DNA of 64,000 bases from Juglans regia (lineage: Eukaryota; Streptophyta; Magnoliopsida; Fagales; Juglandaceae): contig NC_049905.1 of NCBI RefSeq assembly GCF_001411555.2, positions 17,152,891 through 17,216,890 on the forward strand, read 5' to 3'. The notes under the pieces are model-generated. The model made no database searches, had not been told where the DNA came from, and worked only from the letters and a program-made list of their open reading frames with translations. Below, piece after piece: positions 20,997 through 33,080 of the stretch (its first letter is position 1; each line of letters starts with the position of its first letter). Position numbers and translations under genes: made by a program.

Positions 20997-22180
20997 TTAA
21001 GTTTTTGTAAGTCGTTTAAGATAATGAAATAAAAATGTTTGACAGATATTCATAGCATGCATCATTCTAATTTTTCTTCTAATCATGCATAATCTATCTT
21101 CTGCCAGAGGTTTTGTGAAAATGTTTGCCAACTGATCCTGTGTGTTTGTGAATTCTAGTACTATATCGCCCTTCTGCACATGATTTTGAAGAAAATTATA
21201 TCTAATCTGCATCTAAGTAGCTAATTAGATCGAAATAAGTGTGCTTAGGATACCATTACCCTAGGTCTATTGCACTAGCAAGATATCTAAGAATGCGCTT
21301 AACTGCAATCAAATGAGATTCTTTTGGAGATGATTGAAAGCGTGCACATAATATATGGTCTACTAGCTGTCAAATATAATAGACTATCAATCATACCTCG
21401 ATATACCTTCGAGTTAATTGGCTTAACGCTTTCGTCTTTATCAAGTTTGGTGGATGGGCTCATTGGTATTCCAAGTTCTTTCAAATTCTCTCATCATGCT
21501 CATTTCAAATTCTTCCTGCATACTCTTAGCAAAAACTTGGCACATATTTTCATTAGTAGTATCAAATATTATATCATCCACATTAATCTGAATCAAAAAG
21601 AATATCATCCTTTTCGTGTTTAATGAAAAGGGTTGTGTCGATTTCTGCTTTTGAAAAATTTTTTTCAATCAAGAAACCGTCTTTCATACCAAGCTCTAGG
21701 AGCTTGTTTGAGTCCATATAGTGTTTTTGTGAACTTGAAAACATGACTTTGGAGAAATATGATTTTCAAAACCTCGAGGGTGTTCAACATATACCTCTTC
21801 ATTTATAAAACCATTTAAGAAAGAACTTTTAACATCCATTTGAAAAAAAAAATTGAAATCTTTATAACAAGCATAAGCAAGTAGCATTCGAATAGCTTCT
21901 AATCTTGTGACTGGTGCATATGTCTCATCATAATTGATTACTTCTTCTTGATTGAAATCTTGGACTATGAGCCGAGCCTTGTTTCTAATGATGACTCCAG
22001 CCTCATCTTTCTTGTTTTTAAAAAAATCATTTTGTTCCAATGATAGTATGACTTTTGGTTCTAGGAATAAGTGTCCAAACATCATTTCTTTCAAATTAAT
22101 TTAGCTCTTCTTGCATCTCTACTAATGCATAGCTAGAATCCAAGATTCATCAAGAAGTACTTCATCAATATTTTTGGGTT
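20997..22180 (-). pseudogene. copia reverse transcriptase and RNase H (nested element)
   Basis: Landmarks on minus: WTLIPRTKSH-type start (about 22140-22090), ARLIVQDFNQEEVINYDETY and APVTRLEAIRMLLAYA (22000-21890), QMDVKSSFLNGFINEEVYVE (21845-21785), NVDDIIFDTTNEN in place of YVDDIIFG (21590-21550), PINSKVYRGMIDSLLYLT (about 21420-21370), and DQLANIFTKPLAEDRLC at the end (21140-21085). The frame is broken at several points. The RT follows within about 300 bp of the pre-protease segment, so protease and integrase have been lost. Confidence 0.85.
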
Positions 22181-22449
22181 CAATCTTAGATAAAAAAAAC
22201 TGCATGATTGCAAACATTTCTAAGAAATAATCGAGTACTTACACCTCGTGAAGGTTCTCATAGAATTTGTTTCGCTGGATGATCTTTCACAAGTTTTTAC
22301 TATTTGGTTGCATCTTGCATTAAGTTTTGATGATCTTGCCCGATGATCCAAATGTCACGTGTTTTGAACATTCACTTATCTAAAAATCATTTGCTTTTAC
22401 TTATGGAGGACTTCATGCATACCTACAAAAACAATTGAAATAGTTTTTC

Positions 22450-22863
22450 TAGGTACCCAAGTTCTTTGGGTCCTTCATTTATTAGTATTAAAAGAAACAA
22501 GATTTTTAGGTACCCATATAGTCCTAATAGTCATTGTATGTTTTCTTCTAATAGGACAAACATGATAATTATGACCATTTCTATTATAAAATTTACAAAC
22601 TGCATGTGACATATACGAAGAATTTGAGTGATTATAATAGTATATTTCTTTGAAAAAATTATTTTTATGGAAAGAATTTTGAATACTGGACTTTGATTTA
22701 GAAGGATTATCAAACAAATTTTCATAAGGTTTTTATTTTTGTTTTGGCATATATCCCAAACCGGCCTTGTCACACATCTTTGACTACTAAGAAGTTTTTC
22801 AAAATTTCTTTTTACATTTGTAATATTTTCAACAATCTTTTCTAAATCAAGATTTGCTATACA
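22450..22863 (-). pseudogene. copia segment between gag and protease, left of the inserted transposon
   Basis: The minus strand shows ANLDLEKIVENITNVKRNFEKLLSSQR (22863-22780, read in pieces), then a degenerate second knuckle CKFYNRNGHNYHVC in which the second Cys is Tyr, and IWVPKNL at about 22510-22490. In related Tork-type elements this follows the coiled coil now stranded at 27735-27874. The integrase core expected next is absent. Confidence 0.65.
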
Positions 22864-22939
22864 ACCTGCCCTTTCCCGCAACCTTTGCACACCGCTACAT
22901 GGAAATTATTTTTTTTAATAAAACAAAACGTGGGTTAGA

Positions 22940-23250
22940 AAAAGTGGGTTTTAATTTTTGCATTTCCCCCCATCATTCCCCACCCCTCCTCACGTCCCCC
23001 TTCGCCCATTGCGCCCCCTCCCACCATCGTCAACCCCCAAGCGTCCCTCCCCAACAGCTTCCCCCCTCTCCCCAGTGTTCTCTTCCGTACTGCTTCGTCA
23101 CACAAGCCGTGGTGTTGCTTTCTTCTTCCGAACGGCGTCGTCTGGGGCTGCCGACATTGGTCTACTTTGATCGAAGGGTTTGTGTTTTTCTCTCCATTCC
23201 ATTTTCGTTTCCCATCATCCTGTATATTGTGTGTTTTTGTATTTCTTGAA
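22940..23250 (+). other. C-rich gene-like fragment near left end of the insertion
   Basis: The C-rich stretch from 22966 to about 23130 is unlike its AT-rich surroundings. Open frames of 70-130 codons with many Pro/Ser/Arg exist in two frames (for example from 22854 and 22958), and a possible donor 'gggtttgtg' follows. It looks like the 5' UTR or first exon of a captured gene. I recognise no protein. Confidence 0.35.
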
Positions 23251-25240
23251 TCAGTGACTTTGTGTTTGTTGGATCTTTGTTTTTTTTTTTTTATCTTTTA
23301 ATAGTTGCTAATTTTGGTTGAGATTCATGGTTTCTTCAACAACGAGGAATGGAAAAAAAAAGTTATTGAACAATTTGACTCTAGTGTTTGTGTTATATTC
23401 ATTCTACTTGGAGATGGTGCAAAAATTTTTAAGCAAGTTAGATTAGGTATTACTTGACCCAACAAAAAATATCAATAATTCAGTTTTTGTAAACTGTGAT
23501 CTCCCACATGCCTAGCTCATTTTCTCGTATATCTATGCATTTTGGTTCTCAAGTGTTTTATTACTTGCATTTTAGCCCATCGCACTATGTATGTAGGTGT
23601 GCCTCCACCATGTAAGCTAGAAACCCAAAACTACAAATTATCTTCGACATTTTTTTTACTGATGGACATGTTTGGCATGTATTATGCTTCTGTCTAAACT
23701 TGTATAAAGTGTTGGTGTTTGATATATGTCCAATGCAGATATAGCTCCTTTGAGTTACCTATTGCTCATATTTACCTGTTTGTGTGGTTTACTCCTCTGA
23801 AGAAATTTGTCTTTTAATGGTTGCTAATTTTTTCTTTTAAGTAAATAAAAAACATGAATTCTTATAAAATTGTTGCCAAGGAACATGATTATTTTCATTT
23901 TCGTTTTGCTTGAAATTGCGGATATGATTCAACGCTTAGCAAGGGAGATGAATTATATTGTGTAGTGTAAAATAGAAAGCATTGTATAATTCTATAATTA
24001 AAATTCATGGGTGTACTTTTATATTTTGTGAAAGTGAGCAGATGAGAATGAAATTATTTTTTTTTTTATAAAAATTTGTTAGATATGTTTGGTTTTAGAT
24101 TCTTGGAATGTTATTTTGGTTTTTGGTCACAAAATTAAAAACCAATTCAGCATTGATACAAAAGGTATTAAAAATTATAACAATGATCACAAATATGGAA
24201 CAAAGAAAAATATTCCACCATGAAAGAATGAATAACAATGTGCTTGAACAGGCACATGGTTAGATTTGATTGATACATATGAAAGAATAATATGGGTTGC
24301 TCTCCGAATCCGATGTTTTAATTTTCTATTGTTAATACCTTTAGGATATGTCGTACGTGCCACTTGGAACTTAGTGCAAATCAGTCTCCGTGAATTTGCA
24401 TAGTTGTTAGTGTTATATATTAGTAAATGAGTTTTGTTTTTGCAGATTGTAGCTACAGCTATATACACGTAGTTGTTAGTGTATGTATTATTGTCATGAC
24501 TTTTTTCCCTTTGTTGATACATGTACGATGAAGCTTCAACATGCAAAGACATTAGAAGTTCAAAGGCCTACTTTCCAATGAGAGGATTGATGCTCACTTG
24601 ATAATGCATATTTTATGGAACTCGATCAGTGCAGCTAACAAATTGGAAGTTGAAGAATTTTGAGATGTTTGAATTTGTAGTATAATCTGTTTGGCATTGG
24701 GTTATATCCAAACTTGGTATTTTGCTATTTGTAGTGGTTTGAAAATTATTATATCCAACCTTGGTGTAATTATTTTGATTTTAAGAATAGATGGATGTGA
24801 ATGTGTAGGTGAATTATGGGTTATAGATTAGTTGGAGAATTATTTGCCAGTTGATGAATGTAGTTTTGAATGTTAAAAGTTGATGGATGTAATTTTTCTT
24901 GTACACATTTTGGCTTACTTCTACATATTTGATGAATGTAATTTTTCTTGTTTGTTTATGCTAGGTGTTGAAAGTGATTGAATACATTCTATTTTAACTC
25001 TCCCACCATACCAAGATGATTCAAGTGCTAGAACTCCATGTTTGTTGTCGCTTGTTAATTTTCTTTTTATGAGCAATAATCGTAGGTGCTAGACTCCAAT
25101 ACTTGTAAGTTAAAACCAGCCGGCAAGTGCCTTGTGATTTTATTTGGTTCAGTGGAGTTGCTAATTCATCTCAATTCATCTCTCTATCTCGGCCAATTAC
25201 TAAATAAAAGCATAGTTTAAAAAGAAACAAAAAAACTATT

Positions 25241-25301
<61 letters not shown>

Positions 25302-25908
25302 GTATGACGAAAGAAGTCTTCTGCTGCAAAATTGTATTCATGCATACTAACTGGTTGTACGTTTGGCTTGCCGGTTTGCATTATCTTTCTGTTTTGTCTC
25401 ATTTCCTGAAATAAATGCAATTGAATCATCTGTTATTTATTTTTTTAGCTCAAGTATTAGGGACAACTTTTGCCTTCTTAGACCAGACAAATTGCCATTT
25501 GCAAGTATTTGGGATGGGAGAAATCTTTCCAAATGCAAACTCGCAGTCATAAGAAAATAATCTCAAACCGGATTAAATATAGGAATTTCTTTGTAAATCT
25601 TCCGCCATTTAAATAACCACCTATCATGTGTAAATAGATGATTATGTCTATGGATTTAGCATAATAAGTTGCCATAATTCTTCGCATACATATAGCATAC
25701 ATGTTACGATCCGTACAATCTCTTTACAATTCAAACTAGCACGATAGGTAGGAAGAGGACTTGATAATAATTTGAGACCAAGAATTTCATCTACATGATC
25801 TACACAACAAGCATGCAGGAGAAGCCAACATTGACATTTCAAACAATTTGACCTCACCTATTATTTTGATTCATTCCTACTTCCTGTAGTTTTATCTAAA
25901 ATTTTAAA
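23251..25908. other. AT-rich interior of the insertion, no recognised gene
   Basis: No convincing ORF. Partial direct repeats 'gatgaatgtaatttttcttgt' and 'gatggatgtaatttttcttgta' lie at about 24884-24950. A compound (TA)n(GA)n microsatellite is at 25238-25299. Confidence 0.5.
25238..25299. repeat. (TA)n(GA)n compound microsatellite
   Basis: About 24 nt of TA followed by about 38 nt of GA, uninterrupted. Likely to vary in length between individuals. Confidence 0.9.
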
Positions 25909-26112
25909 CTACAATGCAATAATTGGGGCTTGTAATTGTCTCCTTACTAATGCAGTGCATATTCCATCCTGGCTAAGTAGCTCCTTGTGAGTGCCGCTTT
26001 GAGCTACCTGACCATCTGATATAACAATAACACAATCTGCACTTTTGACTGTTGAAAGCTTGTGTGCTATGATAAGAACAATCCTTCCTCTCATCAGAGA
26101 ATCCATGGCATC
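25909..26112 (-). pseudogene. captured last exon of a half-size ABC transporter, subfamily B (TAP/ABCB27-like)
   Basis: One exon fragment: acceptor TATATATAG at 26113, exon 26112-25909, stop TAG. It encodes [20 protein letters not shown] then [20 protein letters not shown] and [20 protein letters not shown]. This is the end of a nucleotide-binding domain just after the D-loop: it contains the H-loop His (IIAHKLS) and the conserved [22 protein letters not shown] tail. Walker A, the signature motif and Walker B are absent. An intron border is kept, so it was captured from genomic DNA, not from mRNA. It lies inside the insertion in the copia element. Which ABCB gene is the source I cannot decide; the half-transporters ABCB26/27 fit best from memory. 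Confidence 0.75.
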
Positions 26113-27294
26113 CTATATATAGTAGCATGAGAAGAGGTAATTGAAGTAATTTCACTGCTTTGATTCGCAATTTTTTATATTGGCTCAATTAACTGAGCAA
26201 GCTGTGGATCTTGCAGCAGTATCCAACAACATAAAGAATGAAATAAGTATCAAACAAATGGAAAAGAACAACCCTTTGACGAGATGTCACTAGAAGGTAA
26301 GAACAAGGTAAACATAAAGGTTGAAAATTTATCCTTCTGCCTAAAACTGGACACTCAAGTCAATAATATATCAGCACCAAAAAATTGGCATTTCCTGCAT
26401 AAATCAATAAGAAACCTGAACATCCGCAACATAGCACCTCCCCTCTTGTTCATAGACCAAACTTATTAATAGGAATGTAATGAAAAGAATATAAACACAA
26501 AATGTAAGTTTTAAAGTCACAACTCAGAGTTTTAAAGTCCATTTACAAGATACCAAAACACATGAACACTCTTGAAAAATGTAGAGATCTTATCATACCA
26601 AACTCTTTAAAGCAGGCATTAAATTTAATTTACAAAATTGATAAAATATATCATCACTTCCAAAGCATCCAAACAAAACATCCAAATATTAGTTTAGCTC
26701 TTCAGACCAAAAAATTACACCAACCTCTAAAATGTGAGCTTTTCATCAACTCCTGCATCTATTCAACATATAATTTAAGCTTTAAGTCTCTAGTCACCAA
26801 AATTTTCCTCATTTCTCGCCTAAACCAACAAAAGGAAGAGAGACATCCAGGCCACCTTAAAATTAAATATTTTCCATTCACGACATGCAAATGATAATGT
26901 TTTTTATGATGGTGATAATCTAAGTAACCCCCTTTCAATCGTTAATCAGGCTTAACTTATTAAAAAAATTAATATTCTCCATCTTGCAATAACCATAATT
27001 TTTTTTTTTTTTTTTTTTTGGTTTCTTAGCTACCAAACAACCCACAAGGTGTGTTACAGACTATATATTGATAGACTTTACTAAAGGTAAACCTTTTTCC
27101 ATTTTCCACATCTAAATAACCACGAATCCTAGCTCCAACAATACCCACCACCAAATTTTTCCATTTTTCTCAACAACCATAAAAAGCTGAAAAAAAAAAA
27201 GGGGAAAAGAAGCGATATTCAACCTAAATAGTCACATAAAAGTAAACCGTCTCCAATTCGTGTAATTTATTTTGGGAAAAATGCCTAACGTGTG
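26113..27294. other. interior of the insertion, intron-like or filler
   Basis: No further ABC-transporter exon is seen upstream of the one at 25909-26112. A T-run lies at 27000-27019. The plus-strand ORF at 26562-26894 has no recognisable product. Confidence 0.45.
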
Positions 27295-27665
27295 TTACCG
27301 TGATGTGAGGAGGTAGATCTGTATGGATTGAGCGTTGGTGTTCGACATATGGAGTTTGCAATAGAAGCTCAACAAACCGTATAGAGTTTTGAGAGCGAGA
27401 TCGAGGGTTTCAAGGGTGAGAGAAGGGAAGAAGGGGCTGGGGTGAGAGGTGAGGAAGAGATCTTCTAGGGTTTCATGGGTGAGAGACATGAAAGGGGCTG
27501 GGTTGAGGGGGAGTTATCTGTTGCTGGGCTGCTGGCTAGGGTGGGCGTCTGCGTGCTGGAGATTTGGGAGAAGAGGCAGTCGGCTCATTGTCTTGGTTAT
27601 GAGAAAAGGGAGAAGTAGGGAGGCGAGTGAGAGAAGTCTGAGAGAAGTAGGCGACTGAACCGTGG
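27295..27665 (-). other. CT-rich UTR-like segment and 64-codon ORF near right end of the insertion
   Basis: On minus, a CT/GC-rich stretch (27665-27490) is followed by ATG 27489 and 64 codons (MSLTHETLEDLFLTSHPSPF ...). It resembles a 5' UTR plus first exon of a captured gene, mirrored by the C-rich block at the left end. Product unknown. Confidence 0.35.
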
Positions 27666-27734
27666 CGTAGGTGAAGAACCGGGTTTGCCACATCAGGAGT
27701 GTGGTGTGCAACCCACAAACAGGAGGCTAGGTAG

Positions 27735-28985
27735 ACTTTTTCTTCTAAATCAATCGCTTTCTTTTTCAACTCATGATTTTCATCTTTCGTAACGATGTTT
27801 TCTTTTTTTAAAACATCAATTTCGTTTGTTAAAGAACAATTTTTTTTTTTCAAAATAGTATATTTGATACCCAATTTTACAAGTTCTTCGTATACTTCTT
27901 ACAAGATATTTTGCAATTCTTCATATAAAGGATTTTTAATATTGTCAAGATTTGTTACCTCAATGTCCTCTTTAACCATAAGATAAAGATTTGCAAATTC
28001 TCCATTACTTGCTTCGCTGTCTGAGTTGCTTGAATCATCATCTCATGTAGCTTTCATTGCTTTCTTGCCCTTGTTTCAATCTTTCTATAGCATAGGACAA
28101 TCCCCCTTGCATTTGTAACAAGTTAAAGAGTCATATTTACTTGTATCTTTCTTAGAAAATGTTTTGGAGGATTTTCTTGAAGGAACTTTATTTTTCTTTA
28201 AGAATCTCTTAATTCTCTTCATTATCATTGTAAGTTCTTCATCATTGTCGTCAGTTTCCTCATCTTCATCACTTTCGCTTTCATAAGGAACAACTTTAAG
28301 TACCAAACTCTTCTTTGGCTTTCCTTCTTCTCATCTTTTCAATGTGTACTCATGGGTGGCAAGTGACCTGATAATTTCATTTATTTCAAGTTTCTTGAGG
28401 TCTCTAGCTTCAAGAATAGTCGTCACTTTTGATTCAAACGTTTTGGCAGAAAGTTGAGAATTTTTTTTACTATCTCCAAGCTAGAATAAGCCTTGCCGAG
28501 AGCTGTCAACTGTTTATAATGTTAGTAAAATGAGTGTACATGATAGAAATAGATTCATCATCATTCATTTTAAACATTTCATATTCATGAGTAAGGATAT
28601 AAATTTTTTATTCTTTAACTTGCGAAGTTCCTTCATAAGTAACTTCCAAATTATCCCAAATTTATTTTGCTGTCTTGCAAATCATTATTCTAGTGAACTC
28701 ATTCCCATCGAGAGTACTATATAGGAGATTTATAGCCATTGAGTTCAATGTTACAATTCTATCGTCTTCACGATCGAATTCTTTTTCTTCCTTTTTGACC
28801 TTTACTCCATCAACAACTTTTGTTGGAATATAAGGTCCATTTATAATGTATCTCCAAATTTCTCGACCTTAAGATTGAAGAAAAATTCTCATTTTAGCTT
28901 TCCAGGATATATAATTGTCTCCGCAAAATAGTGGAGACCGACTGCTAGATTGGCTTTCACTAAATGTAGTTACAATGTTAGCCAT
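27735..28985 (-). pseudogene. copia gag of the nested element
   Basis: ATG at 28985, 46 bp after the PBS, starting MANIVTTFSESQSS and continuing with LFCGDNYISWKAKM, the typical N-terminal copia gag pattern (DUF4219/UBN2). The zinc knuckle starts LTCYKCKGDCPML near 28125-28085, with the spacer shortened and its His missing. A coiled coil follows at 27874-27735 (LKKKNCSLTNEIDVLKKEN). There are several stops and shifts. At about 27730 the frame breaks at the border of the insertion and resumes at 22863. Confidence 0.8.
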
Positions 28986-29030
28986 AATATCTTAACTCAA
29001 AAGATAGTTAATCTAATAAAAAGAGTCTTT

Positions 29031-29042
29031 GCTCTGATACCA
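29031..29042 (-). other. primer binding site of nested copia
   Basis: TGGTATCAGAGC on the minus strand, complementary to the 3' end of initiator methionine tRNA, two bases from the LTR end. This is a standard copia PBS. Confidence 0.9.
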
Positions 29043-29044
29043 CT

Positions 29045-30394
29045 TGTTGCCCAAATGACTAACACAAGAGTGGGGTGAATTGGATTATATTTAAAAATTA
29101 ACAATTATAAACCAAATGCACAATATAAAATATGAACAAAATACGAAGTAACAGTAAATATAAGGAGTAAGGGTAAGAGAGAAGCAAACTTAGTATTTTA
29201 ACGAGGTTCAGCCTCACTGCCTACGTTCTTGCCTCAAGCTACCCCTTGAAAATTTTCAAATTCACTATCTAATCTCCTTCAAGTGGAGATAGAAACCTAT
29301 TACACCTTTGAACAGTACCGTTACAAAGAATCCGTGTAGAACACTCTCTACACTTGCAATCACCTTACACATGGTGATTCAACGTCTATTTCCTATGTAG
29401 AACACTTTCTACACACACAAGGGTTATTGACACATTTTTACTGATACAAGAGGTGATAGTTAGTAGGTTACTAGAAAACATTCCTCAATGAGTGGAATAA
29501 GAACAATACAACACAAAACTATATCTCTCTCCAAATGAATAAGGGTTAAGGCTCAATGCTTAAAGAAGAGATATTAAAAGTTTTCAATGAATGTTGTAAA
29601 ACTTGCAACAATATGTTCTAAATTTGAAGATCTCAAATGAGCTATTTATAGATATATGAGACTTCATTTTCAAATTTAAAAAGATTCACATGTCAAAAAC
29701 AATATCATTCACTTTTCAAAATTTTCAAATCAAAATTTTATTTTTCGCAATTGTCAAAGACAACATCATTCACTTTTCAAAATTCTCAAATCAAAGTTTT
29801 ATTTTTCACAATTGTTAAAGACAACATCATTCACTTTTCAAAATATTCAAATCAAAGTTTCTCATTTTTGAAATTGTCAAAGACAACATCATTCATTTTT
29901 CAAAATATTCAAATCAAAATTTTACTTTTCGCAATTGTCAAAGACAACATAATTCACTTTTCGAAATATTTAAATTAAAGTTTTTCCTTCTTAAGATTGT
30001 CAAAGACAACATTATTCATTTTTGAAAAGTTCCAAACAAAACATGCATATGTGAAAGATGACAATCAATCATCTTTCAAAGTTTCAAAATTCAAACTTTT
30101 AATCATCAAATATGTCATGCACATATGAAAAATCCAATTTATGTTTTATTAGAAAATATTAATTTTGAGTCTTAATCCAATTTTGAATTTTACTAAGAGA
30201 TTTACAAAATTACTCTAATAGCTTTATTTATAAGCTTGTTCCATTTCTTGCTCATGCTTGATTTGTTGATGCGCTTAGCTTCATTGTATTGACAACTTGA
30301 GTTTGAAATTCCTTTATACTTGAATTCATTTGTTATCATCAAAATCCATATGTAGATATGTCATTATATGAGGTTTGAAACCTTGGGTTCAACA
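29045..30394 (-). repeat. complete 5' LTR of nested copia (1350 bp)
   Basis: In plus sense it runs from TGTTGCCCAAATG to GGGTTCAACA, so the ends are TGTTG/CAACA. It is followed inward by PBS and gag and flanked outward by LINE RT sequence at 30395. It contains a minisatellite at 29699-30025. Confidence 0.85.
29699..30025. repeat. ~61-bp minisatellite inside the LTR
   Basis: Five to six units of about 61 bp with the pattern 'ttcacttttcaaaat.ttcaaatcaaa.ttttatttttcgcaattgtcaaagacaacatca'. Units drift by a few bases each. Plus-strand reading of one frame gives a repeating peptide, a by-product of the period. Confidence 0.85.
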
Positions 30395-31673
30395 CTAATA
30401 AAACAATGAATTCCCTAGGTACTTGTGTGGTGAATCTATTAAGTATGTCTGTAATTCCTGTCGGATGTGAAGTACCATAAACATATTTAAAATAATTAGT
30501 AAAAGCCTTACCGAGATCATTCTAGTTATGAAAACATCTTCCACATTGTTTATATGGTTCACCTTTCTTCTTTGATTTGCACAATGATGAAAAAATTTAG
30601 AATTTTGATCCTCATGCTTTAGCCATTGTTGCTTGGCCCTTTGTTTCCATGCTATTTCTTCATTTTCTAATAAATCAACAATATCTTTTCAAAGTTGTCT
30701 AATAGCCTTCACATTTAGAACATCACCCTAATCTTGGTATTAGGAGAGAAGTACATATTTTTCTTTGATTGCCTTCTTCACTGTGTTTCTAGTATCAATC
30801 TTCTACTTCTAAAATGCGCTCGACAACTTCTTAATTTATGTTGTACAACATGAAGCTGTTATGTATTTGTTTGATCAGCATTCTAGATATTCTCAATAAT
30901 TTGACCACAATCATTAGATAAAGTCCAACTTGTTTCAAATCTAAAAGGCTTCACCTTTCTTTCCACCTTATCTTGTTCTCCCAATCTCATCAAAAGTAGA
31001 CAATGATCTGAACTACAAGTTGATAACACTAGAATATCCATATGAGAATGATTGTTAACCCACTCCTTGTTGGCAACCATTCCATCCATACTCTCCTTAG
31101 TAAAAGTAGAATCTCTTCTATTATTGCATCATCTAAACCTCAGGTCGGTATAATCAAGACTACTCAGTTCACAATCATGCAAGGTTTGTTGAAATTTTTT
31201 TATTTGATAGGGGGATTTCCACACTGCCCCAAACTTTTCAGATTGACAAAGGATCTCATTAAAGTTACCAATACATAACCATGGAAGATGAGTTTCCTTA
31301 AGAACCTTTAATAGCTACTAGCTCTTATCACGCTTTGAGATATCAAGACAACCATAAAAACCAGTAAGCCTCCACACCATATCAGTGCCAACATCAGTAA
31401 CTGTACCATTTATATAATGTGAGAATAATTTTGTATTTCCAAACCAATCTCAGACTTCCAATACAACGCTAAACCGCCACGACTACCCACAATATAAATT
31501 GTAAAACCATTAGTCAAACCAAAATGTAACAACAACCTAGCCATCCTATTTCTCAGAGATTTTGTTTCTATAAGAAATAGAATGTTAGGATTATAATCTT
31601 TCCCCAACTAGTGAAGGGCATGAACTATGCGAGGGTTCCTGAGCCATCGACAGTTCCAACTTATGATATTCAT
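30395..31673 (-). pseudogene. LINE ORF2, N-terminal part: AP endonuclease and start of the RT region
   Basis: ATG at 31673 with MNIISWNCRWLRNPRIVHAL, the standard endonuclease start of plant L1 ORF2. An in-frame TAG follows in 'ALH*LGK', then ILFLIETK (Glu of the active site), LALYWKSEIGLEI (31470-31430), and TCSSDHCLLLM with the SDH catalytic motif (about 31020-30985). QWLKHEDQNSKFFHHCANQR is read near 30640-30580. The sequence breaks off at 30395 where the nested element starts; the continuation (LRQEDPLSP) is at 19215, so the N-terminal half of RT is missing. Confidence 0.8.
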
Positions 31674-31879
31674 AATGCTCAGCAAGGCTGGCTAGTAGCC
31701 TCCACCGTTTGATCAGGAAGATATTTGAGATCCATTTTGTCAACCTATACTTTAACTTCCATTTTCTTAGACAAGTGAATGTTTACTTCCCCAACTTTTC
31801 TTTTCGTACATTTAGATTAAGATGTCTCAAATCGTTGATTATTATTCAGTAGTCTAGCTCTTCTCTTCCAAGACCTAGT

Positions 31880-33080
31880 CTATTTATCAGAAAAAACATT
31901 GAGTGCCAGTATAGTATCAGTAGATACCTCACTTGTCTGCTTAGAAACTTGAGATGCCTTCAATGGAATATCGATGCCACTATCCATAGTCTGAGTTTTA
32001 GCAACACTGACACCACCATATTCTAATATTGATTTAAGAGGCATAGAATCAGTACCAATTTTCTCCAGAATCTCATCCATTATCACACTTTTCTTCTTCA
32101 AGCTTGAAGGAGAAACACATGAACTTGGCACTGTTGAGAACTGTTTGTCCACATCAGTAGCCATTATGACAGTTATTGTTTGATGACCATGATTCACATT
32201 TTGATGACAGTTATTGTTCCTTATCCTTCGTAGCAGGATAACTGTCACTGAGTTTCATGCTACTCCCAGCAATGGGGTCACTGATCATCTGCCACTTCCC
32301 TCTGCCATCTCCTCCAATAACCCATACATAGAGCCAAGAGTATATCCAACAAACTTTTGCACTGACAATTGTGATGCTCTAAGTCATACCCCATACTGCT
32401 TTCGTTGTTCTGGAGGATTGTGATGATTAGTGGATTTAACTTCACAACCAGAATTGCCATGTAAAATGACACCACAAGAGAAGCAAAACTTAGGCAGCCT
32501 CTCATATTTACAAGTAACCCATGTAGGCTTTGCACCAATTTTAATAGTCAACCCTCTAACCGAAGGTTTGGTCAGATCAATTAATACAGGAACATGTAAA
32601 AACTTACTCAAACCAATACCTTGACTATCCACATCCACCAGTTCCAAAGACCCAAGGACAGAACCCACTTTCTCCCCCACAATCCAATTCATGACCCCCA
32701 AGGGAGGTTGTTTAGTTGAAAGCAAAATGATTCATGATCAAGCCGCATCTCCTTAAAAGGTGTATAACCATCAAATTCCTTAAGGATAACTAGATGTCTA
32801 TCAAACATCCATGAACAGCCCTTCTTCACCTTTAGTAAATCAGTCTGAAATTGAAATTCAAGGACAAGCATGTTGGTTTCCACTTCCGAGATACAAATAC
32901 TCATTGTATTGCGAAAAGCATCCAGATTTATGAATTTATTAGCAAGAACTTTCCCAACCAGACAGCATGCACCACGCATGATAGTTTCTACAACATCACC
33001 CTCAACAATTTCAACACTAGTTTTTCTTCTTTATCAGTCAGCGATAAATTACTACATAAAACAGAGATATCCTCCGCCAT
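31880..33080 (-). pseudogene. LINE ORF1 (DUF4283 and CCHC knuckle protein)
   Basis: ATG at 33080 (MAEDISVLCSNLSL). A frameshift lies near 33000, then the DUF4283 domain (MRGACCLVGKVLANKFINLD ... FQFQTDLLKVKKGCSWMFDR, 32979-32790). A zinc knuckle of the zf-CCHC_4 type follows (YERLPKFCFSCGVILHGNSG, then C, 32510-32445), and a low-complexity tail to about 31880. The protein would bind RNA and accompany L1 ORF2. Frame-broken at least three times. Confidence 0.75.

Larger units (their letters stand above)
22864..27730. mobile_element. insertion of about 4.9 kb in the copia, candidate Pack-type DNA transposon
   Basis: It separates two parts of one copia reading frame: the coiled coil ends at about 27735 and the next segment starts at 22863. 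The ends show related inverted sequence, 'cctg...ttgcacacc' at left (TTGCACACC 22885-22893) and its complement 'ggtgtgcaa...cagg' at right (27703-27711). The flank motif 'gcta' occurs on both sides. Inside are gene-like GC- or CT-rich pieces near each end, an ABC-transporter exon (25909-26112), microsatellites and AT-rich filler. I see no transposase. It is probably a non-autonomous (Mutator-like or other) element that captured gene fragments. The borders are approximate. Confidence 0.55.
19219..30394 (-). mobile_element. Ty1/copia LTR retrotransposon nested in the LINE, itself interrupted
   Basis: The 5' LTR (minus sense) is complete at 29045-30394 (1350 bp, TGTTG...CAACA). The 3' LTR survives only as its last 160 bp (19219-19378). 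The PBS complementary to initiator-Met tRNA (TGGTATCAGAGC) is at 29042-29031 and the polypurine tract (AAAAAGGGGAAGAT) abuts the 3' LTR at 19379-19392. Gag starts at 28985, RT is at about 22180-21230 and the RNase H end at about 21000. Protease and integrase are missing. A foreign insertion occupies about 22864-27730. Between pol and the 3' LTR lie two antisense ORFs. Confidence 0.85.

Noticed and set aside
29751..29978. 75-codon ORF with repeating peptide
   Set aside because: It is produced by the 61-bp minisatellite in the LTR.
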